Assembly (NCBI RefSeq): GCF_000247695.1
Contig: NW_004624779.1
Coordinates: 2,343,388 to 2,407,387 of the forward strand
DNA from: Heterocephalus glaber
Lineage: Eukaryota > Chordata > Mammalia > Rodentia > Bathyergidae
DNA: 64,000 nucleotides
Reading direction: 5' to 3'
Shown here piece by piece: positions 23,582 to 34,978 of the stretch. Below the pieces are notes generated by a model that was given only the letters and a program-made list of their open reading frames with translations, had not been told where the DNA came from and did not search any database. Made by a program: the position numbers and the translations under genes. Position 1 is the first letter of the stretch, and each line of letters starts with the position of its first letter.

Positions 23582-23895
23582 TTCTTTTCTTTCTTCTTTC
23601 TTTTTCTTTCCCTTGCTCCCTTCCTCTCTCACTCCCTCCTTTCCCTCTTTCCCTCCCTCTCTCTCTTTCTTTATCTTTTCTTTTTCTTTCTGGTACTGGA
23701 GTTGAAGCCAGGGCCTTTACAATAAGCTACAGCCCAGCCCTCTTTAATTTTAAAAAATATTTTTATATTGAGGCAGGGTATCACCAAATGACTGTTGCCT
23801 AGGCTGAGATTGAACTTGGAATCTTCCTGTCTTAGCCTTCCCGAATGTTGGGATTACAGGCATGAACCATTACACCAGGCTTAACTAAGATTTTC
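23426..23895 (-). mobile_element. Composite B1-ID SINE with giant tail
   Basis: On the minus strand the order is: a B1/7SL-like monomer (about 23883 to 23755; plus-strand landmarks 'gttgcctaggctgagattgaac' and 'gttgggattacaggcatgaacc'), an A/T linker, a shortened ID-like body (23743 to 23690; 'gggctgtagcttattgt' then 'aaggccctggcttcaactcc'), and an A-rich tail expanded to (GAAA)n. ACTAAGATT plus a T/C-rich extension occurs at both outer edges (23426-23437 and 23884-23895). This implies that both halves and the tail were inserted together as one unit. Confidence 0.65.
23433..23691. repeat. (CTTT)n polypyrimidine tract
   Basis: 259 bases with only three purines (23615, 23631, 23673). The first 182 bases are uninterrupted C/T. 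Derived from the SINE tail. Such mirror-like homopurine/homopyrimidine DNA can form triplex (H-DNA) structures. The Ser/Phe/Leu frame on one strand and the Lys/Glu frame on the other are artefacts of this composition. Confidence 0.95.
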
Positions 23896-23989
23896 TTAAA
23901 ATATGTATATATTTTCAATTTCATTTCTTGCAAGTAAGTAGATACACCTGCTGTAGAATCCTTGGATGCAGTACGGTTTAAGGATTAGA

Positions 23990-24135
23990 GCCACAGTGCT
24001 TGAAGCATGACCCATAGTCAGCAGCAGCATAACCTGGAGACTGATGAGATACAGAGTCTCAATCCCAAACCAGACCTGGATGTTCCAAGAACTTTGGGGG
24101 ACATCTACTCAAAATAAAGCTTGAGAAGAACTGGG
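23990..24135 (+). mobile_element. MER5A-like hAT transposon relic
   Basis: 'cacagtgcttgaagcatgacccatagtcagcagcagcataacctggagac' then 'cagagtctcaatcccaaaccagacctg' then 'aaagcttgagaagaactgg' match, in order, the MER5A landmarks 'cagtggttctcaaag..cagcagcatcagcatcacctgg', 'attctcaggcccc..cagacctactg' and 'gtttgagaaccactg'. Confidence 0.6.
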
Positions 24136-24164
24136 TAGGACCTGTGCTCTGGAGAAAAACAGCA

Positions 24165-24330
24165 GAATTTCTAAACCCTGGCTCTTCACTTATAAAATGG
24201 AAATACATTACTAATACTTTCCACAAAATGAGATTAAATGAAAGGATGTGTGCAAATTCATGAACTCAACCCATTGCCTGGTTTAACGACAGCACTTTTG
24301 TACTGGTTAATAGTAGGCCCTGTAGCGTGG
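24165..24330 (+). mobile_element. MIR SINE, old
   Basis: Sense MIR: 'cttcacttataaaatggaaatacattactaatac', 'gagattaaatgaaaggatg', 'cattgcctgg', following the MIR series 'tcatctgtaaaatggggataataatag', 'gattaaatgag', 'agtgcctggca'. Confidence 0.55.
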
Positions 24331-24734
24331 TAGAATCACAGGCCTACAAAGCAAGTGTTTTAAAGTGTAGAGGAGTCCATAAGTTCTGGAAAAACATATT
24401 CTAAGAATTCTAAGTGTCTGTTGAATAATGTTTAGTCACAGCTAAAAAAAATTTTTCTCTTCTCCTTGAAAATGTGTATATTACCCCCCTAATTTGGGCC
24501 TTCAAAAATTCAAGACTGCTTTGTATAATCAACTCATAGCTTTTGCTATCTTTACCTTGATTATGTATGCTATTAAATAGAGTTTTCCTTCTCCTGGTTT
24601 CTGTAAATCACTGCAATGCTCTGTACAGAGTTCTCTTCTGGAGATTGTAGAATAGTACTCTGTACAGTCATACGCTGGGATGCTACAAGAGGCAGTTGAG
24701 AAAAAAATTACAGTAAATTCATTTATAGAAATAT

Positions 24735-24840
24735 TCATTTGTGAACACTGTTGAGTGTCTACTAAGTTCCAACACCTGCCTAGACAATGAGGCTACAATA
24801 TTGAATACAACAAATTAAAATATCTGAAATATCTACCCTC
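24735..24840 (-). mobile_element. L2-like LINE 3' fragment
   Basis: 'aacactgttgagtgtctactaagttccaacacctgcctagacaatgaggctacaatattgaatac' and 'ctaccctcatatg' match antisense L2 3' end ('attgagtgcctactatgtgccaggcactg..gatacaatagtgaac..tccctgccctcat'). Confidence 0.55.
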
Positions 24841-26849
24841 ATATGTCTATTTCTATTGAATAGGTTGATATGATATTGCTATGTCTAACAAATTGTACAG
24901 ATGCACTAAAGACTTCACATATAATCTTGGATATGTGGCTGTACATCCACTGATGCACAATATATTATAGCCCATCCTTCTTAGACCTTTTATTTTCCTT
25001 TGTTAAATTTTACAATCACTTTTTGGTGGCAAGTTTAGTAGGGAAACATGGCTCTCACTGACTTGTTAGTGTAAAATACGACACAGATAAGTCATGAAGT
25101 ATTTTTACAATTTTATTTTTCTTTTCTTATGCCCTTGTCAATGGATACCCTAACCTGGTAGGAGGCTAAAAGGATGTCACTGAACAGTTATGTGTATGTG
25201 TGAATCAATCAAACCAATACTAGATATGTAATTCTTGGCTCTACTTTTTAGTTTTTAACCTTCAACAATTTAGTTAAATATTTATGTCTCAATAATTCTT
25301 GTGAAATCCAGAAAATTCTACCATTTATTATCTACACAGTATTAAATATATTCAATGATGCAATATATGTATTGTACTGAGTAGAGTGGTTAAAATATTT
25401 AGATTCTTGGTAAGTATTGCTTATAATTATAAATTTGAATATATACTACTACTACTAATAAAGATAAAACTTCTATTGGCCTATATTCTTCACTTTTTTC
25501 AAAACATCATCATACATTAACTTATACTTTGTCATTAGTTTTACAAAATTATCCTACTTAGGATGTGAGCTCAGTCTGATAAATGTAGCTTATTTGTCAT
25601 TCACACATGTACATGTTCAATCAACTTCCTGTTTTTCCTCAAATTCTCCTTTAGGGTTCTAGATTTTGACTGCATCAATAAAGGGACCTATTTCATCTTT
25701 CTGAGTTTCATATACCTCAAATTAATCATATACTAAACTTATACTGTAATTGTTTAGATTAAATAATGTAAAAAATATAATTAGCATAGTCTGTCAAAAG
25801 GTGAGTGCTTGATAATTCTTTACTTCGCAGACACCTTCAACTTTGATATCTATTTAAAGGCAAGACTATAACACTATAACACATATAACAAAATGGTATG
25901 TAGAATAAACCAACCACCTCCTGTGTATAGTTAGTAGTATATTGTTTATTATTAATATTCTTGAAAAAGTTTATATTCTAAATCCTTTGAACTAAAGGAC
26001 ATTGTATATTTTTAAAATCCAATTATGATTAAGAAAGTGAAAAGTTTTCTATATATATATATATGTGTGTGTGTGTGTAAAATAAAAGAAGACATAGCAA
26101 ATAGTTGCATAATTATCAATTATATCAGTCAGGTAGAAAAATGCTATAATAGCTCAAAAGCGGGAGAGGACCTTTATGGGATAAGAGGTTTTCAGAGTAT
26201 TCTGAAGGACACTGTCAGGTAGTGATTACTGCTTTCAGGAAAAGGGACCTACACCATGAATATTCACTTTGTGTTCATTCAAGAGTGCTGTTTCACACTC
26301 AGTGGTAGAAGAGATCAGAAAACAATTGGAATGGTTTTGCATATCATCTTCCCAACCACCCAAAATGCAGTAGGAGAAGACTGGAAATAAATATTAAATA
26401 GGAAGACAAGTATAACAGAGCCAGAGAATTGTTCAGCTTCAAGTTGTCACAAATAAGTCAGAATCCCAGTCTATCCCTTTTCATCTACTATAGAATGCCT
26501 CAGAAACAAAGAAAGTTTGGGAATGTGAAATACAGATAATTCTGAGAAAGGTGGAGAGTGTTATATTCCAGGTCATTTTGAAAGCTGTATTAAGAATCTG
26601 GCGTTTAACCTCAAGGTAATGTGCAGTGACTGAAGATGTATAAATTTGGAAGTGACATTGGATAGATTGCTTTTATTAAGCACCATCAAAGTTCAAGACA
26701 GAAACGGCTCTTATTCTTTAGCTTCCTATTTTTGACATATTATGAAGTGAAACAATGACTTTCCCACTTTTTCTCTGAAACCAAATACACTCTTTAGTAT
26801 TAATTCTTGAGGTATTTACTATCCTCTTGAGACAAAAATGCCTGGTCAT
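24841..26849. other. No gene recognised
   Basis: 2 kb of AT-rich unique DNA; (TA)n(TG)n microsatellite at 26050-26078. The 65-codon frame over the microsatellite is incidental. Confidence 0.4.
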
Positions 26850-26985
26850 GAATCCTGATTAAGTCATTAATAAGTTGTATGACTTTCAGTAACTAGTCTG
26901 AGTTCTCATCTTTAAAACGTGGGTAATACTACTTATTTTAGTGAGATGAAATGAGTTAGTACATACAAAGTACTGACAAAGTCCT
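26850..26985 (+). mobile_element. MIR SINE
   Basis: Good sense match: 'catgaatcctgattaagtcattaataagttgtatgactttcagtaac' , 'tgagttctcatctttaaaacgtgggtaatactacttattttagtgagatgaaatgagttagtacatacaaagtac'. The core and 3' half are both visible in the right order. Confidence 0.75.
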
Positions 26986-29900
26986 TTGGTAAAATTCAAT
27001 ATACTATTTCATAATACTATATAGCACATAATATTTTGGTGGGTATACACTTGATAAATGGAATAATGGAAGGAGGAATTTTGATACATAGGGAAAGAAT
27101 TGTAATAATAGCCAGTAACAAAGAGATACCAAAGACTGCTTATGTATAGTGTTAATATTGCAGTTACCTGGTATAGCAACTGTAAAAATAATAAAATTAA
27201 TTAATGTTCTTAACAGGAGCGACAACTATAAATAATTAAAAAGTTACTTTTAAATCACCATCTTTACATTGGCAAGTACTGAAATTTTAATGTTTGTATT
27301 TAGATACTACATATCAACTTTAAATTTACAATAACAAACAGTGACAGTTTTTGATTACATTATACATTTTAAATAGTTTAGAGTATATCTTATACAAATA
27401 ACTAGGACAGGTAGGTTTCTCCATTGCTCCAGGGAATTAATCACAATTAGTAAAATTTAATCAGGGTACTCTAGTACTTGTTTCAACTAGTAATCAGATT
27501 AAGAGTAAGCGTTTAACTCTGTCTTGCTAGTGAAACTTAAGGACAATTCTGCTGGGAACCTAGAAAGTGCTTCCTGTGATTGCTATGAAAGTGTGTCGTC
27601 CCCTGGTAAAGAGAGGTAGGCAAGGATGAACACTATCTTCTTCCTTTGGAAGTTTATAGAAGGACATGCTGTATAATAATGCCACGGTCTTCGTCTGATC
27701 AAGAGCTACCAAACCATGACTGTTTGGCTATGAATATGGATGGACTAGAGCCCCAGAACTCGCCACTGCTGGGCTACCCCACTCTAGCCAGTTTTATTAA
27801 GTCCCAGAGGCTTTAATAAATTGGAAAATAAGTTTATGAAATACCTAACAAGTCATATGTAGAAGTTTAAACTTTCCACTCAAGCCAAGTTGGAAATGTC
27901 AAATAGTTTAAATATGCAAAAATGATCTGGTCAGGGTTACAAAGCTAGGACAATTGGTTACTAGAGAGATTTGTGTGAGAAAACATTGGTAGCAGGAAAA
28001 ACAACAAAGAGACTGTTGTTAAATCAATAGGACATGGTGAGAGATGGATTGGGAGAAGGAAAAAAAATTCTCCAAAATATCTTAATCAATGTATTCAAAA
28101 ATTGTGTTTCTGTCTTACAAAGAGACACTTTTTCTCCCCAGAGTTCAACGTAACACCTTTCCATTTTTATTTAGATACGTTAACTTATTTTCAGGAAATA
28201 TTTGAGAAGATTATTTTTTCTAACAAAAATATTTTCACTAAATTTAATTTTTGATATATACATATATATACAAAAATATTGCCATTGTTGCATTTTTTAT
28301 CAAGAAATCACAGTGCGCTACATGAAATGCACAGACAGTACAGACCCAATTGAAATTTTGTAGCAAGGATTTGTCATTTTGGAATTTTGTGTAAACTGAA
28401 TAGAAAGCTGTTTTCCTCTTATCATTTGCATTAGAATCAGATTTTTAAATACTGATTCAGTCAGAGAAAACATCAGGCCTTATGCTCTGTTTACAATACT
28501 TCAAATTTTACCATTGGAATCCCATTAAAATAGCAACAAAAACATTGAGATAATTATATTTATTTACAAATGTTCTCATTTAATATGTGAAAATTAAACT
28601 GTTTCATACTTTTTAATGCTTTCCTTAATATGCAGTATACAATTCCATTTAGATGCTATGAGAAGAAAATAATATTTTTCAATGCTAAACAAAAAGGTTG
28701 GAACTGTCTTGGATGCCTGCCTAATGTAACAGAAATTTTCTAATTTGTGAACATTCAAAATTAATGAAATGCAGCTTATTTAAGAAAATCTGTTAGGATT
28801 ATTTAAAATATAGTATTAGAAATTTAGTAGAACGTATTTATTTTAGCACATATCATCACAAAAGAACTTCCTGGAGGCAAGTAGACAAACTCAGTGTTGT
28901 ATTTGCAATTAGAAAAATCCAGAATAAAAATAAAAAGAGAAAAAGTGACATTCAGGCAACAAAATGGGGGTGAGAATTTTTAACAGATTAGAAGCAACAT
29001 CAAGTATGCTGTTTTTTTCTTATCTAAATAAGAATATGTCTCCTTAATTGGTGATACACAACTAGGATTTGTCCCCATTTGTCAATACGTTGACTATTTG
29101 ACCTAAGTAGAAATCGTTTTGTGCAAGAACCATGTAAATTAATTGGATGATAGCAGCATCCTTGTGTGTTTGATTATACATAAGTGTGCATGTATTTCTT
29201 TGCGTATATGTACATGCATTTTTGCATTTTTATGTATGTTTACATGTGTGCATGTGTGTGCAACCATGCAAAAGATGAAGGAGAAGACTTTCTTGTATCT
29301 GATTTGGTGCTTGGACAGTAAAAGTGAGGTAAACAATGTAGTACATAGTTACTTCACAAAGAGAGTTTATAATCTGACAGAAGGTCAGAGCTAGTAATAA
29401 TACAGTGGGGATATGAGGAACTAAACAGTCTTATGAAGTATAAAAGATTGTTTTCTGGGACCAGAAAGTCTTTTCTTAAAAAATATATTTCACGTGGAAA
29501 AGTAAGGAGTAGTGGAATAAACCAAAAATAAAAATATGCATGAGTGTGTTGGGGATGGTGTGGCGGTTGTGTTCAGACAGCCTGGTTTTGTCATGAGAAA
29601 ATGCATGAACAGAAAATATTTGAGCATGACTATCATCCAAATTAAAGAAGATTCTGGAGAAGATGATGGTGGAGAAATAGGCATGGGCCGGATTCAGAAT
29701 GGGAAAACAAAAGCTGGCCATATTCGAGGATATGATTGTATTTTAAGGGTAAGGAAGAAAGCTGAATGATTTTATGTAGGGACAACCATATTCACATTCA
29801 CATTTTCAATATTGCTGATTGAAATGTAGGACATAGTTTAGAAAGAAGTAGAGCGGGAGACTATGATATTATTTAAGAGCTGCTTCAACACACCGGAACA

Positions 29901-30289
29901 CGATGACTTTCACTAGGTTTAACAATGATCATAAATTGAAGAAAATGATCCAGACTTAGGTAATGGTATCAAAGGATCTTTTTGTCACATAGTGATTAAA
30001 ATGCAGGAGAAAGAATCCTGGGTTTGGGGAGGTGAGAGGAGAGTCATATATTTGAGACTTGCGTTTCTAGATAGGAACCGGCTGGAAAATGTCAGTGAAA
30101 GAATCCTTTGAGGGTGAACGTTAACAGTGCCACTATGAGCATGTGATCCTTGATGTATCAGGTAAATGGCAAATGGAAATGCCAAGTAATCTGTTATGAG
30201 TTTATAACTCAGAATAGAAATCAGCAATAAATATACATATCAGGCATTTATCAACAGAACTTTAAATAAAAAGTTGGCATGCATACTAG
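26986..30289. other. No gene recognised
   Basis: 3.3 kb of mainly AT-rich unique DNA. 27530-27790 is GC-richer and of unknown origin. Frames at 27004-27225, 29139-29394 and 29476-29769 show no family; the pairs on opposite strands at 29.1-29.8 kb point to chance. 28260-28275 is a short TA run. Confidence 0.4.
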
Positions 30290-30410
30290 AGTCAGATTCT
30301 AATGGATATAAATTCAAGTTTTGTTGTTTTCTAGTTGTCCTTGAGAAGCTCTGTTAACCCAAGCCTTCTTATTTTCAAAGTGTGACTGGAGTAGTTTCAA
30401 ATGATATAAA
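30290..30410 (+). mobile_element. MIR-like fragment
   Basis: 'gagtcagattctaatggatataaattcaag' , 'ctagttgtccttgagaagctctgttaacccaagccttcttattttcaaagtgtg' resembles the sense MIR core (gccagactgcctgggttcgaat ... agctgtgtgaccttggg ... cctcatctgtaaaatg) at low identity. Confidence 0.4.
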
Positions 30411-31394
30411 GTTTTTGAAATGATGTGCACCAATTAATAGCATCAGCAGCAATCTGTTTTCAAGGATTTTGCTCATTTGTCCTTGACCCGGAAGCTTCTG
30501 TCATCACTAACTCTGCATAAACATTAGCCAATTACTTGCAGACAGGGGTTAACAGTGCTTTGCCTCGTGTCTGAACTGTGCACCCCTACTTTCCACACTG
30601 GCTGCTAACATGTTGAGAGATAGAAATATTTGTTTGCATATACAACTAAGAAGTACAGAGAGATTTTATTTATTTTTCTTTCTTCTCTAGGTAAACTGTC
30701 CTCAAATGTAGCTATTTGTCTGGCAATATCGTGTAATTAGTTTTCTTAGATGAAACAGAGACCTGTAAAGGAATAATTATCAAATTGGCTTCCCTTCCTA
30801 CCCTGTCTTAATCATCCTTAGACCCCTGTTTTCTAGGAAATCCAGAACGGCATTTTGTTCTCTGTCTCTACTATGAAGTATTGGCACTAGGTACCATGCT
30901 AATCCACTGACAATAAGGGTGTGCTTCTCTGTTTTAAGTTGGGTCATGACTAAGTCTTTCACCAGGGGTTAACTGGGCTGCACAATAGGTGGAAAGTACT
31001 TCAATGGGAGATAAGTGGTGATGGAGATGGAAAAAATGGGTCAGTAATAATTACAATGGTTTGGTGATAGGTTAGTCTGTACTAATTCAACATGGAAAAG
31101 AAAATGGGAGCCAGCTGCTGAGGGCTGCTATGCCAATGTTCAAAGAAACTCTAACTGCAGCATTGGATTATGAGCTGTATTCAAAATAAGGCCTGGGATG
31201 TAATTATAACAGGTGTGCTGCTGTGAGGATCTCAGAACATTTCCTACATCAAGTTTAGACCCTTTAAAGGAAGACAGTGAGACCTAGGGAATGGGAATAG
31301 TTATTGTTCTATTATTTTGATAAATGCCCTGGGATGAGTTGCTCTAAAAACCTAATTACCCAATTAAATTCTGGTCTCTAGGAAGATATAGATC
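30411..31394. other. No gene recognised
   Basis: Unique sequence; 31080-31270 is free of simple repeats and of mixed composition. No repeat family or exon supported. Confidence 0.4.
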
Positions 31395-31560
31395 TGTTTG
31401 TTTGTTTGTTTGTTTGTTGTTTGGGACAAGTCTCAATATGTAGTTCAGGCTGGTCTTGATCTCACTATGTAGCCAAGGCTGGCCTCAGACTCATGGCAAT
31501 TCTTCTGGCTCAACTTCCTAAATGTTGGGATTATGGGTGTGTGCTACCACATCTAGTTAG
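31395..31560 (-). mobile_element. B1 SINE with internal tandem unit
   Basis: Antisense 7SL-derived SINE: 'gttgggattatgggtgtgtgctacc' near its head end and a (GTTT)n tail at 31397-31421. It contains two consecutive related units of about 29 bases (31432-31460 'ctcaatatgtagttcaggct...' and 31461-31489 'ctcactatgtagccaaggct...'), the well-known internal duplication of rodent B1. Flanks share gaagat-like sequence, suggestive of a worn duplication. Confidence 0.85.
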
Positions 31561-33328
31561 AAGATCTTGAGACCAGTATTTGATGCTTTTTCCAACTCCA
31601 GGAGGTATCATAGCTCTTTCACTGTTTTTCTCTTAAACTTTAAGCTGGTCTACCATTTAGCTCATTTTTTTCATGGAGCTACCAACCTCTTCTACATTGC
31701 TTATCACCAACTTATTCCTATTTCCAACAGCACTCTCAGGTTTAGCCTTCCTCACACTAAATAATGTCCATACTGTCAATTCCCTTAAGAAGAGATTTGG
31801 AGGTCTCTCTCCCTGTAAAACTCTGTGCTGCTTTTTTGGATGGAGAGTAGAAGACAGTGGCCTGCTTCCTCAGAAGCCCAAGCTTTTGCCACGAGCAGAG
31901 GCCTGTATGAATTAGTGGATTCGTGTCTTGGCTTGCTCCTGCCTATGTGCACCTTTGCCCAGCAAGTGAGTGGGAGTTGAATAGACTGGTCTGCTATATT
32001 TATGGCCTGGGCTGCTGGGGATAGAGTTTGTGCTCTATAAGCAGTTTGGGTAGAAGAAGATAGCCCTAGAAACTTCAACTGGTATGCCTGGAATAGAAAT
32101 TCTGTGACATGGTGTTGAAGGAGTAGGCAAGTAAAATACAGGTGGCTTGATTTTCCTGGGTATGTACCACATTGCTGGGCCTTTGATGGAAAGCTGAGGG
32201 ATCAGAGAACCCTGTGTTCATGCTTGTAGCTTCTGGGAGTAATATTTCCCTTTCTCTGAGATGGGAAGGGAGAAGGAGTGGATTGTAATTAAAATGCCCA
32301 AAATTCTGTTTTTATCCTCATTTTGTAAATTTTCTTGAGCATATTCCCTCACCCCATGCACCTTTAGGATAACTTCTAGAGACTGACTTTTTTTTTTCAA
32401 TTGTCACCAATTGTGGTTGTTTTATCAGACAGTGGGGCACTTACTGCCATTAGAGGAGTAATCTTGTACTGTGTCTTTTGTCATCATTATTGGATCAGAA
32501 TTACACTGAATTAAACATTCCATGCCAGTTTGTCTTATTGTTTCTTGTGTTGCTGTTTTTGATGCTGTAATAAATTTTCAAATGAATTTTAAAAAATTTC
32601 TTCGATGTTTCCTTTGTTCCTTCTTTTTCCTCTGTCACTTCTGCATTGGCAACGACAGCTCTAGCTGCACTGTGTACACTTCTCAGTGGTCACAATATGT
32701 CATGCTGACTCCTGAGCCAGGGACACCTTCACTCTGACCATTAGATCTTTTCAGTGAGGTTGACTGCTCTGCATATTCTGCCTGTAGCCCACTCAGTCTA
32801 TTGTGATGTTAGCTTGCTCTCTTGGAGAACTCTGGGAAGACTGATTAATATTTGGACCTCACCTGGGGAAATAGTAAATAGTTACAAGCAAAGATCCATT
32901 CAGAAGAGAGCCCCTTTAGGAAATGTGCTCTTCATTTGCCTAAATCTATTCTTACTTCTTTTAAACTTTCTTCCTTAAGATTTTCCTGATAGAATTCACA
33001 TTCATATATGCTGAATTCAGATTCGTATAGAATTCAGATTCATATAAAGGCTAATATATTGCAATAAATTGCACTTTCAATCTTAATAGCTCTGTTTTCC
33101 TGGTACTATAAGTTGTACATTATGCTTTTTATTTACAGTAAATGTATCCTTACTAGCTGTTATTGACTCATTAGTTGATAATTTTTAATGGCTTAGAAAA
33201 ATTAGGGCTCCAAGCAGTGTGGGTTTTATAATCACCATCTGGAAAAACATACCATTCTGCTAAGAATGACACAGGTTTCTTAGGGAGTCACTGCACTAGA
33301 GATTTTACAGCTCAATCTGCACAGGTAA
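31561..33328. other. No gene recognised
   Basis: Moderately AT-rich. 31780-32100 is GC-richer with frames on both strands (31673-31915 plus, 31785-32078 minus), none of them recognisable. No splice-flanked exon is evident. Confidence 0.4.
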
Positions 33329-33691
33329 TATTTGAGAACTGTAAAGACCCTCGATATTGAGACTAGCCAATATCTGGAATCATTGTCATCCCATGCTGGA
33401 TGGGTTCCTGAGAGATTAATTCCAGATTCTTATGATATTGAGCAAAGAATTGCAAGTATATACCCAATGCTAACAGAAAAAGCAGCTATATTTACTGAAG
33501 TTAATAGAGAAGTTGTGCTCAGAGCATGCGGGTTCACGCCAGCAGAAACAAAAGGCTGGCATAAACAGGGGAAAAGTGCTGCTAAGATGGGTGATAAGAT
33601 AAGAAAAGTAGGGATAAGTCAGGCTTTGGGATTTAAAAGATGTCCACCCCACCCAGGGTGCCTGTCACTGGGTCTCTCTGAGTATGATTGA
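33329..33691 (+). other. Unidentified 120-codon open frame
   Basis: Open from just after a TAA at 33326-33328 to TGA at 33689-33691. There is no ATG near the beginning; the first Met codon is about halfway, in a YPMLTEKAA context. The translation reads like ordinary soluble protein (mixed charge, few low-complexity runs, segments such as VNREVVLRACGFTPAE and KGWHKQGKSAAKMGDKIRK), and local GC is higher than around it. I do not recognise a family. A CAGGTAA motif just upstream (33322-33328) has donor, not acceptor, polarity. It may be an eroded retrocopy or transposon piece, or chance. Confidence 0.2.
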
Positions 33692-34101
33692 CAGGGTGCT
33701 AAGTCATCGCAAGGGTACATAGTACACATGATTTTCCCACAGTTCACTCTTTTAATCACGTGCACATGTGGTCCCTGTGTATGAACCTTTAATGAAGTTC
33801 AGGTGGGGAAAATGTTATTGTACAGTAAGCTGCTGATGTGCTCTGGCCTGGAGCTTTAGAGATTTGCTGGGCTTTTAATATTCTTTTTTCTGCTTTTCTT
33901 AGGATAGTGGAAAGAGGATTGGCCCTGGTGTGTTGCCCAAATTCGGGTGTATGGAGGAGAAATGGTTCCACAACCCCAATTGTGCTACCTGAGCTAATTG
34001 CATTTTCCTCTCAGATTCCTTTCTCTACTTTTTGGTCTTATTTAGCCTTACAACACCTCATGAACTCATGCTGATCTCTACTTGATTTTTTTCTCTCCTA
34101 A
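33692..34101. other. No gene recognised
   Basis: Unique stretch with short opposing frames at 33789-34074, which cancel each other as evidence for coding. Confidence 0.4.
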
Positions 34102-34212
34102 CATTAAGCTACTCTTTTTTTTTTGGTACCAGGAATCAAATTCAGGACCTTGTGCTTGCCAGGTAGGCACTGTGCTGTTAAGCTACATCCCCAACCCCAT
34201 CAAGCTACTCTT
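34102..34212 (-). mobile_element. ID-type SINE with TSD
   Basis: tRNA-derived body 34117-34197 in minus orientation, with a T-run tail next to 'ggtacc' on the plus strand and a head ending in 'ccccaacccc'. A 15-base direct repeat CAT(T/C)AAGCTACTCTT, one mismatch, flanks it at 34102-34116 and 34198-34212. Confidence 0.9.
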
Positions 34213-34553
34213 AAGATATTTTTCTTTCCTCATTTATCTGTGGCCATGAATTGAAAGGACTTAACTTGTGATCTTTATTAGCTTAACTGAAGAAAGACCT
34301 TTTATAGGAGGTATTACCAATTTAATTAATTAAGAGTGAATTGTATTAGCCTGTTCTTTGTTACTCTAACAAAATATCTCAATATGGACAATTTATGAAG
34401 AGAAGATATTTATTTAGCTCACTGTTCTGAAAGTTCAAGGGCATTAGCTTGGCTTGGGTGTAGGTCACATGGGCTTAGCAACAATAATACATGTGGGAAG
34501 GAATGATAACCTTTCCACAAAGGAAGTCAAAGCAAGACTAGGCGGTCAGGCTC

Positions 34554-34978
34554 TGTTGTTTAGATCTAAAATGTCCCCCAAAAGTCTCATGTGTCCAGAA
34601 GGTGATTAAATCATGGGGCCACTATAGCCTTGCTTTTAGGAGATGAGCCATTGTGGCCATGATCTGGAAGGGTATGTTCTTGGCCTTCTCTTTTTCCTTC
34701 TATCTCTGCTTCCTGGCTGCCATAGATTGAATGCCTTTTCTCCCACCATGCCCTTTTGCCATCCTGCTTGTCCTTTGGAGCTTGCTGAGCATGGACAGAA
34801 ACTGTGAGGCAAAATAAACTTCTTCTGGCTGGGGATTTAGCTCAGTGGTGCCGCCACCTGCCTCGCAAGCACAAGGTCCCGAGTTTGAGCCCCCTTACAA
34901 AACAAAAACAAAAATTTCTCCACCTTTACATTATGGATCTTGGATATTTTGTCCCATTGACGAGAAAGTCAGTAAGAG
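34554..34978 (+). mobile_element. Middle MaLR-type LTR, split by a SINE
   Basis: Starts 'tgttgtttagatctaaaatgtcccccaaaagtctcatgtg', continues with 'gtgattaaatcatggggccac', 'gatgagcca', 'ctctgcttcctggctgcc' and 'ctgtgaggcaaaataaacttctt'. After the inserted SINE it resumes with 'ggatattttgtcccattgacgagaaagtcagta'. These are MST/MLT1-like LTR landmarks in sense order. It lies inside the outer minus-strand LTR and is therefore younger. Confidence 0.7.
34826..34914 (+). mobile_element. ID-type SINE inside the LTR
   Basis: 'ggctggggatttagctcagtgg', 'cctcgcaagcacaaggtcccgagtttgagcccc' and an ACAAAA-rich tail. It sits within the last 60 bases of the middle LTR, just after its AATAAA signal. Flanking 'aaacttcttc' and 'aaatttctcc' may be a worn duplication. 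Youngest layer of the nest. Confidence 0.85.

Noticed and set aside
23396..23725. 109-codon Ser/Phe/Leu-rich frame and opposing 72-codon Lys/Glu-rich frame
   Set aside because: Both are translations of a (CTTT)n tract with no sequence complexity.
29139..29394. Overlapping 65- and 83-codon frames on opposite strands, Cys/His-rich
   Set aside because: The Cys/His pattern comes from TGTGCATG-type alternating sequence read in both directions, and the spacing fits no zinc-finger motif.
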